Source: CALODL01 sp942492115 (lineage in GTDB: Bacteria > Planctomycetota > Phycisphaerae > UBA1845 > CAIVHJ01). Taken from it: DNA of 7,898 nt. Position 1 is the first letter of the stretch, and every line of letters begins with the position of its first letter. This document shows positions 1-6,937 of this stretch, one piece after another. The position numbers were made by a program, and so were the translations under genes. The DNA is taken from assembly GCA_942492115.1 (NCBI GenBank), contig CALODL010000014.1:1-7898 (forward strand), in the 5' to 3' direction. Under the pieces are notes generated by a model that saw nothing but the letters and a program-made list of their open reading frames with translations, did not search any database and was not told the origin of the DNA.

Positions 1-1526
1 GACTCATCCACGGCCACGCCGCTTGGACATGGGACGATCAACGATCCGCTGCCTGCGGTCTGGGTCACGGCAATCTTCGTATTGTAGGCGCGCACATCCG
101 TGGCCAGTTTGAGCATGACGTCGAGCGGGACCGATGATGCAGGCACCACGCGAGTTCCGTGTGCACGGCAGGACATGACTGTCGCAGTACAGGCATCGTT
201 GAGCTCGTCACAATGCTGGCCCGGGCACGGGTCACCTGCGCCCGAGACGCAGGCTCCCCCAGCGCACGCATCGAACCCATTACAGAAGATGCCATCGTCG
301 CATGGCTCGTTGTTGTTCGTCGTCGTGCACCCCGACAGGGCAAGGCATGAATCGTCGGTGCATGCGTTGCCATCGTCGCACATAAGCGGCACACCCGCCT
401 GACACACGCCTGACACACACGTTTCGGCGCCATTGCACAGATCACCGTCCAGGCATGAATTGCCATCGTCAGGAACGTTCTGGCAACCGATGATGGGATG
501 GCAAGTGTCGTCCGTACAACTGTTCCCATCAGAGCAACTGAGCGGCGTGCCGCCAAGACAGGTCCCCAGGTCGCACGTTTCGAGGCCATTGCACACGTCG
601 TTATCGCTGCAATCCAAATGGGTGAAGCACTCCGGAAAGTAGAGATTCTCATCCGCCTGAAACTCAGCGAGAACGTCAGCCGCGCTGAGCGTCGTGTCAT
701 AAATCATCACGTGCCCAATGGAGCCCTGCAACGGCACGCTTTCTGGCGGATTGTTGGAGAAAATACCGCCCCCGAGGATGATGTCCGAGTTCTGATCACC
801 AATATTGGGTGTGGTGAATGTCCCCTCGGCTACACCATTGACGTAAGTCTCCGCCAGCCCCGGCTGTTTGGTAACCACGACGTGATACCACGTGCTGGGT
901 TGAACGCCCGCGTAGAAGGTGCCGAATCCGCCGTTGCTCGAACCGCGCCACAAATCCAATGTCGAGCCTTCGACACGAATAGTCATACCTGACCACGGCG
1001 AACCGGGGGGAACCTCTTCGACCCACTCGACCAGGTATTGTGAATCCGAGACGTTTCCAGCAGTCTTGAACCATATGCCGAACGAGTAATTGCTGTTGCC
1101 CTGCAGCCCGGGAATCGTCCCACCGGGAATAGCCAGATAGTCATTGACGCCGTCGAACTGCAGGCGATAAGGGTCCAGCGGAGTGCCGTCACCCTGCCAG
1201 CCACTCAGCGGGGTTCCAGTAAAGTTGACGAGCGCGGCATCGTGTGAACTGATCAGGTCCACCCACGGTCCCCCTGCACCAGGAACGCCGTAGGGGTTGG
1301 TGCCGTCCGCGGTGTCCGCGCGGAGCTCGAGAATCTCACTGGTCAGCCCGGCCGCTACGGACGGTTCCACCACCGCCTCATCCTCGTGTGGGCGCGCAGG
1401 AGCGGAATCATCGGCGTTGAGCACCGTCACCCACGTACAGCCGATCACGACAGCCGTACAGGTCACGCTCCGGATCAACCGGGTGTTCAATGGAAAGATA
1501 CGCGATTGTGTGGCCTTGGTTAGCAT
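1..1526 (-). CDS. Secreted LamG / Cys-rich / cohesin-like protein (gene B), 3'-partial
   Basis: The start is ATG 1524-1526, chosen because GAGG lies 5 nt upstream and an export signal follows. The frame is open through 508 codons and leaves at the left edge. Residues 1-40 are a basic N-terminus and hydrophobic stretch 'VTCTAVVIGCTWVTVLNA'. Cleavage after LNA (about residue 38) or a lipobox-like VIGC ending at Cys30 are both possible. A LamG/concanavalin-like domain spans 65-297 ('LQFDGVNDYLAIPGG', 'MTIRVEGSTLDLWRG', 'STWYHVVVTKQPG', 'GDQNSDII'). Cys-rich repeats of the type 'CNG.ETC..G.C....LSCSDGNSCTDDTC' occupy 300-453. From about 458, 'VVPASSVPLDVMLKLATDVRAYNTKIAV' matches the opening of gene A's cohesin-like domain and is cut by the edge. 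There are no heme motifs or propeller signatures. Its likely role is extracellular glycan or surface binding beside gene A's product; this is inference. Confidence 0.85.
   Translation of the reverse strand, partial: MLTKATQSRIFPLNTRLIRSVTCTAVVIGCTWVTVLNADDSAPARPHEDEAVVEPSVAAGLTSEILELRADTADGTNPYGVPGAGGPWVDLISSHDAALVNFTGTPLSGWQGDGTPLDPYRLQFDGVNDYLAIPGGTIPGLQGNSNYSFGIWFKTAGNVSDSQYLVEWVEEVPPGSPWSGMTIRVEGSTLDLWRGSSNGGFGTFYAGVQPSTWYHVVVTKQPGLAETYVNGVAEGTFTTPNIGDQNSDIILGGGIFSNNPPESVPLQGSIGHVMIYDTTLSAADVLAEFQADENLYFPECFTHLDCSDNDVCNGLETCDLGTCLGGTPLSCSDGNSCTDDTCHPIIGCQNVPDDGNSCLDGDLCNGAETCVSGVCQAGVPLMCDDGNACTDDSCLALSGCTTTNNNEPCDDGIFCNGFDACAGGACVSGAGDPCPGQHCDELNDACTATVMSCRAHGTRVVPASSVPLDVMLKLATDVRAYNTKIAVTQTAGSGSLIVPCPSGVAVDE
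168..629 (-). repeat. Cys-rich repeats in gene B
   Basis: Several units of the same family as in gene A, for example 'CSDGNSCTDDTCHPIIGC', 'CDDGNACTDDSCLALSGC', 'LCNGAETCVSGVC' and 'FCNGFDACAGGAC'. The spacing of four residues between the second and third Cys of the 'CNG' half-units is constant. The array is longer than in gene A. Confidence 0.75.
636..1334 (-). repeat. LamG module 4 (gene B)
   Basis: Close relative of LamG3, with the same length and the same insertions: 'SPWSGMTIRV', 'DLWRGSSNGGFGTFYAGVQP', 'TKQPGLAETYVNGVAEGTF', 'GDQNSDIILGGGIFSNNPPESVP' (split). The similarity also shows in the DNA, for example the matching runs from about 982 and about 4449 on the plus strand. Confidence 0.8.
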
Positions 1527-1528
1527 TC

Positions 1529-4500
1529 CTACCTCTTCCTCATCACGCTTACCCAGATATCGGTGTCCGTGGATGTCTGCATGTCGAATGGGCGTCCTGC
1601 GGAATCAAGCAATAGTGTGCTGCTCCCTACAGCAATGGAACACGATCCGGCGGCGGCCTTCGAGGCCTGGACCTCGAAGGTGCCGAGGTAGCGCATTTCT
1701 CGTGTGTCGACCGCCCCACTTAGCAGAGCGTTACCCATTCGCTGTGTGGCTGCGGATATCGTGGGAAAATCGCTCAGTTCAGTGAACACATAGTCGTCGC
1801 GATCCTCGTCAATCCACAAGTCTTTGAGCAGCAGATCACCGTTGTGTCCTCGGCCAAGTTCGATGTTGACTTGATAGGCACGGAGGCCTTCGACAGCGCT
1901 GACGAACACATCTATTGCGACAGTGCCGCCTGGACGAACAACAGCTTCGCGCGGAATCAGGGTCACGCGCGCAGTCGGTAGTGGTTCCGCTGGTGCCTGC
2001 GGGGCTGGAGGAATGCAGGGCAGCGGTCCGGGGTACGCCACGCCCGTGAAGGCGTCCAGCGCCGCTACGATGTCGACGATGTCAATATTTCGATCAGGGA
2101 CGAATGCATCGACAGCACCTTGCAAATCAACGCTTTCGGGCAGACACACGTTAAACACATCGCGGAACCCATCGAGCGTGCACACGATATCAGTAATGTC
2201 GACTAAATCGTCGTCGTCGCCATCGCCCCACCGCCATGTGGTCGTGGATATCGGCTCGGAGAGATTAGGCGGTTCGACCGGCAGACGAACATCCGCCCTG
2301 ACCTGGTAGGTCGTCGATGGAATGATGTCCTCATCCCCGACGAACACAGTCGACCACGCGGCAGAGCTTTGGAACACCGGATCGTCTACCAGCAGGCCTG
2401 CCCCGTCGATGTATCGTGACAAGCACGGTAACTCGTCGGATTCGACGCGCAACGCCACAGAGCCGTGGCCTGGCGGCGGCGTCACCGCGAGGTACCGCGA
2501 GCCGACGGCACTGATGACAGGAGCCTGTGGAGTAAGAACGTCCTCGACGCTGTTCATCGTCGAGAGAATGGTGAAGTCAGAGCTGTCGTCGGACAGGTTG
2601 TGGCCCTGTACCGCCAGAACATTGGCACCCGGGACCAGTAGACTCGTCAGATCGAAACTCGCATGAATGGCGTAATCCTCCGGCGGATTGGCCACCAGAG
2701 GAGAACCAGAACATTCATGATCTGACGTGGCCAACTGCGTGTAGGTTGGCGGTGCGCCGGACACATTGTTCCGGGCCACTTCGGTCCCGTTGATATACGC
2801 AACAAATGCATCGTCGTAATCCATGGTCAGCGTCAGTTCAGTGACCGCGGCAGGATCGCTGATGCTGAACAGATGGCGCATGTACACGCTACGGTAGCCG
2901 TTCTGCATGTCGTTCAATTGAGTTCCAAACGGCGGGCAGTCTGTACCATAGCCAAAGCTGCTGGGCCCCTGGAGCCAGGCGCCGTCGTTGTAATTGATGC
3001 GCGTCCAGGCGGTCAGATCACCGGGTTCAGGCTCCGTTAGCCCTTTGCGGTAACGCCAGGTGTCTCCGACCACCAAAGGGAGCGCCTGCGGTGTCAGACA
3101 TGCGTTGCTCCCGTGATTACAGATCTGGCCGAGCGGGCAGTTATCGATGTTCTCGCAACCCACCAGCTGGTCGCAGGAATCGGTTGTACAAGACACGCCA
3201 TCATCACAATCGATGGCTGCACTCGTGCAGCCGGTCAACGGGTCACAACTGTCAGCCGTGCAGGAATCGCCATCATCGCAACTGAGCGAGGATCCGGGGA
3301 CACACACCTGGCCAACGCAATCTTCGATGCCATTGCACACATTGCCGTCATTGCACTCTGCCGGCATCGTGCACGCCGCCGCTGTCGCCGCGGCAGCGAT
3401 CGTCAGGCGCGGACGCTCGGCGGCCTCGCTTGGAGACTCGCTCGAGCTGACAACGGTGCCATCATTGGCCGTGGGCAGGATCACCCATCCACGGTTGTCA
3501 GCAGGCGACGCCAGCCAGGCAGCAACGTCCGCGGTGACGTCCACGCTGATCGGGCCCAGTGGCCCACCAGGAACGGTGAGCCCGGAAGCCAGATATTCGT
3601 CCAGTTGAATACCGGCGTCACCGCCGAAATTGTTGAAACTCACACTGGCTTCATCCCACGCTACGCCCGCTGCGATTCGATGCATGCTGCCGGCGTCGCC
3701 GGCCGGGCTCTGGTCGCCGGACAGAGGAATGGTGTAGGTCAAAGTCGCCGACAACAGGGTCGCCCCTGGTGCAAGCGGCCCACCAAAACCGGAAAAGAGA
3801 TCGTCAAAGCGTAACAGCGCATAGGTCGGGGCATTTGACGCACTCTCCAGACCGTCCCATTCGAAGGCCACCAACTCACCATTGATTGCCGCGGGCAGGC
3901 CTTCCTGTAAGTAGGTATCATGCGTTCCGCCGTAGCCGGCCAGGCCATCCTCGAACACGAAGATCATGATATCCTCGCATGGCGGAACGAGATTTGCGCA
4001 CGCTGTTTCAGCGGTCCAAGTTTCTTCCAGGGCCTGACAGTCGGAGGCCAGCAGATCGTCGGTACACGTGCCCGTGAAACCGTTGCAGCACGCCCCGGTG
4101 GAGAAGTAGCTGGCCTCGTCGGCTTCGAATTCATCCAGAACCAACACGCCATCGATAGCCCCGCTGTACAGCGTGAGCTGTGCGATGGCTCCCAGCCAAG
4201 GTACACTCTCAGGCGGATTGCCGCTGTAGATGCCGCCCCCGATGATGATGTCTGTATTCTGGTCCCCGCTGTTCGGTGTCGCGAACGTACCGCTGGCCAC
4301 CCCGTTCACATAGGCAGCGGCCAAGCCGGGTTGCTTCGTGACCACGAGGTGGTACCACGTGTTGGGCTGCACGCCACTGAAGAGCGTGCCGAACCCGCCG
4401 TCGTCCGGCCCACGCCACAAATCGATGTTGCCCGCCGCCACCCTGACGGTCATGCCTGACCACGGGGCGCCAGGGGGCAACTGCTCGACCCATTCGATCA

Positions 4501-6934
4501 GGTAGCGCGCCGTGCTGACATCCGTGCCCGTGCGGAACCACATCCCCAACGAGTAACTGCCACCGCCCTGCAACTCGGGAATAGTTGCCCCGGGAATGGC
4601 GACGAAGTCGTCAGAACCATCGAACTCGAGCCGGTAGGGCGACGACGGGGTACCGTCACCCTGCCAGCCGCTGACGGTGCTGCCACCAAAATTGTTGAGC
4701 ACGCCGTGGTGGGCGTTGGCCAAATCTACCCATGGTGAAGCCGCGCCAGGAACGGGGTGGGACCCTGTGCCGCTGCCCTGGTCGGCGCGCAATTCAACAA
4801 ACTTCGCACCCACCGGAAGGGGATCCGGAAACTGTGCTGGATCGGCGAACAGCGCATAGAGATCCTGAAGCGTCTCTACGCTGATCGTCGGAAACGACAG
4901 CATGGATGTCCCGAGATTGCCGAACTTGAGCAGGTGCTGCAACTCGTACGGTTCACTGCGTAAGACTGAACCGACGGACTTATCCGGATTGGACAGGCCC
5001 GGGAACAGCAGCCCAGTCGCACCATGGCAGTTGGAACAGTTGGCCTGGAAAAACGAATTGCCTGCGACATCATCGCCACCGAGTCCGATGTTCAGAAACT
5101 CTGCGGTGCCATTCGGATAGCTACCCGTTGTCGACAAGTCATAGAGTTGCTCGGTGTCGACGGCATCTTTCTTGAGGAACTCGACGAGGCTCCAGATCTC
5201 GCCATCGGTGAGGATCTTGCCGTAGTCGGGCATGGCATCACCGAGACCATTGGTGCCGTCACTCGTCAGGGCCGGATCGACATCACGCCCGCCGACGTTC
5301 TTGATGAAATCGAATACCTCCTGTCTTGTGCTTGCGCTCAGACTGGTGGTCAGGTCGATGTCGGCAACGTTGGGCCGGGTGAGAGTAGGACCTCGTCCAA
5401 TGTAGGCACCGACATGTCCCTTGCGGTCCCAACTATGGCACGACTTACAGCGATAGAACTCGGGGAATGCGGTGATGCTCTCGAGGTCGATGCCAGCAGG
5501 TGCGTGGTATCCGGTCTCGACGGCCCAGAAACGATCGAACAGCGCGCCACCGAGAATGCCATCCGGCTGAACCTCGAGATACAGGCTGCGGATGTCATCC
5601 GCGCGCAGCGTGCCGTGGTACACGGTGACCCGCGCGATGCTCCCGCCGAAGTACTCGCCGTAAATACCCGTCCCGCGGAAGGTGGATGCCCCAATCGCGA
5701 TCTCGGAGTTCTGGTCGCCAAGATTGTCGTTGGTCGCTTCGAACGCCAGGTCGCCATCGATGTATGCGCGCACCTGGTTAGCCCGCTTGGTGACCACGAC
5801 GTGGTACCATGTGTTCGGCTGCACAGTAGCGATCGTCGACCAGGGATTCAGGAAGACCTGCAGGTTGCCGTTGCTCATGCCCACGGTCATACCTGCAAAC
5901 GGTGAAGCGAAGGTGTCCAACCACTCGAAGAGGTACTGGTTGGAAGTGATATCCGAACCTGTGCGGAACCACAGCTCGACCGAGGTAGCCAGCGCCGCTT
6001 GCAGCGCGGGCACACTGGCGGCGGGGATGGTGACTCGATCGTCGACGCCATCAAACATGAGGATGTACGGCGCGCCAGCGGTTCCGTCACCTGCCCAGCC
6101 ACTGCTGGCTGACCCCGCGAAGCTGGTCAATGTGGCATCGTGCGGTCCTATGAGGTCCACCCACGGTGAGCTGGCGCCCGGGATTGGATAGGGATTCGTA
6201 CCGTCCGCACGATCCGCGCTGAGCTGCACGAGTCCTGTCGGCAGCGCCGCGCTGGAAACATAAAGATGCTCGTCAGCCTGGTATGCCTCTGCGATCGTGG
6301 ATTCGTCAACAGCCCCCTCATAGATCATGAGCTGGGCGATTGCGCCCTCATGGAAGGCCGTATAGCTTCCCGCCCCGGGAAATGTGCCGGCACCGGTAAC
6401 GATCTCACTGACCTGGCTGCCGAGGTTGACGGTCGCACTCGTGTAGGCCAGCGAACCGTTAAGGTACACCTCGACTTGGCCGGCCTGCTTGGCGACGGCG
6501 ACATGGTACCAGGTGTTGGCTGTGAGCGGTGCGACATCGCCCCAGCCGGTTCCCAGCCACAAACGCAATTGGCTATCCTGGTAGCCGAGTGTCATCCCTG
6601 AATAAGGACTGACAAATTCCTGGAGCCACTCGACGAGGTAGCGGTTGCTCACGATGTCAGCGCCGGTGTTGAACCACATGGTCAGCGAGTAGCCCACTGC
6701 GCCCTGCAGCTCAGGAACAACTCCGCCCGGAATCGTCACTCGATCATCGATTCCATCGAACTGCAAGCGGTAAGGTGACCCCACGGTACCATTGCCTTGC
6801 CAGCCACTCGCAGTGTTGCCGGAGAAATTGACCAGCGTACCATCATGCCCGTTGAGCAGGTCAGCCCACGGCGAACCCGCTCCAGGGATGACATGCGGCC
6901 CGGCCGCCGTCGCATCGTCCGCGCGCCACCGCAC
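1529..6934 (-). CDS. Giant multidomain secreted protein: LamG x2, diheme cytochrome c, LamG, DNRLRE, Cys-rich, dockerin-like, cohesin-like; downstream part of the frameshifted gene
   Basis: This 1801-codon frame has no internal stop. Domains in order, in residues from GTG 6934: LamG1 1-226; LamG2 235-453; diheme c-type cytochrome about 457-705, with CKSCH 496-500, CSNCH 633-637 and likely distal ligands Met568 and Met678; LamG3 711-943; a 'GACC..GTC.DD...DC' motif from 947; DNRLRE/CBM96-like beta-sandwich about 990-1185; Cys-rich repeats 1188-1279; a jelly-roll domain about 1283-1460 ('SVYMRHLFSI', 'FVAYINGTEVARN', 'NVLAVQGHN'); a fibronectin-like stretch about 1468-1563; a dockerin-like segment 1570-1632; and a cohesin-like domain 1656-1797. 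GTG 6934 is unlikely to be a start, since no ribosome site precedes it and it sits inside LamG1's first strand. The ORF is most simply the continuation of the PQQ dehydrogenase gene. Expected location is periplasmic or extracellular, since heme c attachment needs export. Its substrate cannot be read from sequence. Confidence 0.85.
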   Translation of the reverse strand: MRWRADDATAAGPHVIPGAGSPWADLLNGHDGTLVNFSGNTASGWQGNGTVGSPYRLQFDGIDDRVTIPGGVVPELQGAVGYSLTMWFNTGADIVSNRYLVEWLQEFVSPYSGMTLGYQDSQLRLWLGTGWGDVAPLTANTWYHVAVAKQAGQVEVYLNGSLAYTSATVNLGSQVSEIVTGAGTFPGAGSYTAFHEGAIAQLMIYEGAVDESTIAEAYQADEHLYVSSAALPTGLVQLSADRADGTNPYPIPGASSPWVDLIGPHDATLTSFAGSASSGWAGDGTAGAPYILMFDGVDDRVTIPAASVPALQAALATSVELWFRTGSDITSNQYLFEWLDTFASPFAGMTVGMSNGNLQVFLNPWSTIATVQPNTWYHVVVTKRANQVRAYIDGDLAFEATNDNLGDQNSEIAIGASTFRGTGIYGEYFGGSIARVTVYHGTLRADDIRSLYLEVQPDGILGGALFDRFWAVETGYHAPAGIDLESITAFPEFYRCKSCHSWDRKGHVGAYIGRGPTLTRPNVADIDLTTSLSASTRQEVFDFIKNVGGRDVDPALTSDGTNGLGDAMPDYGKILTDGEIWSLVEFLKKDAVDTEQLYDLSTTGSYPNGTAEFLNIGLGGDDVAGNSFFQANCSNCHGATGLLFPGLSNPDKSVGSVLRSEPYELQHLLKFGNLGTSMLSFPTISVETLQDLYALFADPAQFPDPLPVGAKFVELRADQGSGTGSHPVPGAASPWVDLANAHHGVLNNFGGSTVSGWQGDGTPSSPYRLEFDGSDDFVAIPGATIPELQGGGSYSLGMWFRTGTDVSTARYLIEWVEQLPPGAPWSGMTVRVAAGNIDLWRGPDDGGFGTLFSGVQPNTWYHLVVTKQPGLAAAYVNGVASGTFATPNSGDQNTDIIIGGGIYSGNPPESVPWLGAIAQLTLYSGAIDGVLVLDEFEADEASYFSTGACCNGFTGTCTDDLLASDCQALEETWTAETACANLVPPCEDIMIFVFEDGLAGYGGTHDTYLQEGLPAAINGELVAFEWDGLESASNAPTYALLRFDDLFSGFGGPLAPGATLLSATLTYTIPLSGDQSPAGDAGSMHRIAAGVAWDEASVSFNNFGGDAGIQLDEYLASGLTVPGGPLGPISVDVTADVAAWLASPADNRGWVILPTANDGTVVSSSESPSEAAERPRLTIAAAATAAACTMPAECNDGNVCNGIEDCVGQVCVPGSSLSCDDGDSCTADSCDPLTGCTSAAIDCDDGVSCTTDSCDQLVGCENIDNCPLGQICNHGSNACLTPQALPLVVGDTWRYRKGLTEPEPGDLTAWTRINYNDGAWLQGPSSFGYGTDCPPFGTQLNDMQNGYRSVYMRHLFSISDPAAVTELTLTMDYDDAFVAYINGTEVARNNVSGAPPTYTQLATSDHECSGSPLVANPPEDYAIHASFDLTSLLVPGANVLAVQGHNLSDDSSDFTILSTMNSVEDVLTPQAPVISAVGSRYLAVTPPPGHGSVALRVESDELPCLSRYIDGAGLLVDDPVFQSSAAWSTVFVGDEDIIPSTTYQVRADVRLPVEPPNLSEPISTTTWRWGDGDDDDLVDITDIVCTLDGFRDVFNVCLPESVDLQGAVDAFVPDRNIDIVDIVAALDAFTGVAYPGPLPCIPPAPQAPAEPLPTARVTLIPREAVVRPGGTVAIDVFVSAVEGLRAYQVNIELGRGHNGDLLLKDLWIDEDRDDYVFTELSDFPTISAATQRMGNALLSGAVDTREMRYLGTFEVQASKAAAGSCSIAVGSSTLLLDSAGRPFDMQTSTDTDIWVSVMRKR
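1532..1540 (-). promoter_or_regulatory. Shine-Dalgarno of gene B inside the end of gene A
   Basis: On the minus strand AGGAAGAGG is followed by TAGGA and then ATG. The GAGG core is 5 nt from the start codon. The site overlaps the last codons of gene A (Arg-Lys-Arg-stop), and only 2 nt separate gene A's TAG from gene B's ATG. This arrangement is typical of translational coupling in an operon. Confidence 0.75.
1541..2227 (-). other. Dockerin-like plus cohesin-like C-terminus of gene A
   Basis: Residues 1570-1590 contain a complete EF-hand-type loop, GDGDDDDLVDITDIV, with acids at loop positions 1, 3, 5, 9 and 12 (Asp1571, 1573, 1575, 1579, 1582), followed by 'CTLDGF'. A second, degenerate copy is 'DRNIDIVDIVAALDAF' (1614-1629). 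After a Pro-rich linker, residues 1656-1797 form a beta-rich domain, 'RVTLIPREAVVRPGGTVAIDVFV' (split) to 'RYLGTFEV', of the cohesin-like type. Both calls are by pattern only; binding between them is untested. Confidence 0.6.
3098..3373 (-). repeat. Cys-rich repeats in gene A
   Basis: Three or so short units of the pattern 'C.DG..CT.D.CD...GC' (for example 'CDDGDSCTADSCDPLTGC' and 'CDDGVSCTTDSCDQLVGC'), preceded by 'CNDGNVCNGIEDCVGQVC'. These resemble disulphide-rich, possibly calcium-binding spacer units seen in secreted proteins of planctomycetes and myxobacteria. They fit an oxidising extracytoplasmic location. Confidence 0.75.
4106..4804 (-). repeat. LamG module 3 (gene A)
   Basis: Signature: 'FVELRADQGSGTGSHPVPG', 'YRLEFDGSDDFVAIPGATIP', 'LGMWFRTGTDV', 'APWSGMTVRV', 'DLWRG', 'NTWYHLVVTKQPGLAAAYVNG' (split), 'GDQNTDIIIGGGIYSGNPPESVP' (split). 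The 'DLWRG', 'TKQPGLA' and 'NPPESVP' segments are shared with LamG4 of gene B but not with LamG1 or LamG2. Confidence 0.8.
4820..5566 (-). other. Diheme cytochrome c module inside gene A
   Basis: The segment opens with 'GGALFDRFWAV', a common lead-in to this cytochrome type. Heme site 1 is CKSCH (5435-5449), with 'MPDYGKILTDGEIWSLVEFL' supplying Met568. Heme site 2 is CSNCH (5024-5038), with Met678 (4901-4903) in 'SMLSFPTISVETLQDLYALF'. Both CxxCH motifs and a candidate Met ligand for each are intact, so heme attachment looks feasible. It is expected to accept electrons from the PQQ domain upstream in the same gene. Confidence 0.88.
5576..6232 (-). repeat. LamG module 2 (gene A)
   Basis: Signature: 'LVQLSADRADGTNPYPIPG', 'MFDGVDDRVTIPAASVP', 'VELWFRTGSDITSNQYLFEW', 'NTWYHVVVTKRANQVRAYIDG' (split), 'GGSIARVTVYHGTL'. 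It directly precedes the cytochrome module. It shares 'ITSNQYLFEWL' and 'FAGMTVG'-type segments with LamG1 (IVSNRYLVEWL, YSGMTLG). Confidence 0.8.
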
Positions 6935-6937
6935 GAT
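6257..6937 (-). repeat. LamG module 1 (gene A)
   Basis: First of four concanavalin-like LamG modules. Signature: 'GAGSPWADLLNGHDGTL', 'YRLQFDGIDDRVTIPGG', 'LTMWFNTG', 'NTWYHVAVAKQAGQVEVYLNG' (split), 'GAIAQLMIYEGAV', 'YQADEHLY'. Such modules usually bind glycans or calcium. In linker wording and lack of the 'NPPESVP' segment it is closest to LamG2. Confidence 0.8.

Noticed and set aside
397..418. Perfect 11-bp tandem repeat (GCCTGACACAC twice) in gene B
   Set aside because: The reading frame and the four-residue Cys spacing match sister units, so no frameshift resulted; it is probably chance from the low-complexity Cys/Val codons.
168..629. Regularly spaced short repeats that might suggest a CRISPR array
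   Set aside because: The periodicity comes from degenerate Cys-rich protein repeats; DNA copies are not identical and there are no uniform spacers.
65..700. Minus-strand frame of 211 codons at the left end
   Set aside because: It is an alternate frame of gene B; the correct frame shows regular Cys repeats and LamG and stays open to the window edge.
3113..3814. Plus-strand open frame of 233 codons antisense to the DNRLRE and Cys-rich region
   Set aside because: No domain, no signal peptide and no ribosome site; the minus-strand frame has clear Cys-repeat and DNRLRE patterns.
5024..5905. Plus-strand open frame of 293 codons antisense to LamG2 and the cytochrome
   Set aside because: It mirrors the high-GC minus-strand codons, shows no recognisable domain, and lies wholly opposite strongly conserved coding sequence with both heme motifs.
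6932..6934. GTG as the start of an independent 1801-codon gene
   Set aside because: No ribosome site lies upstream, there is no signal peptide despite heme c motifs, and the codon sits within the first strand of LamG1, which continues upstream as TPIVRW.
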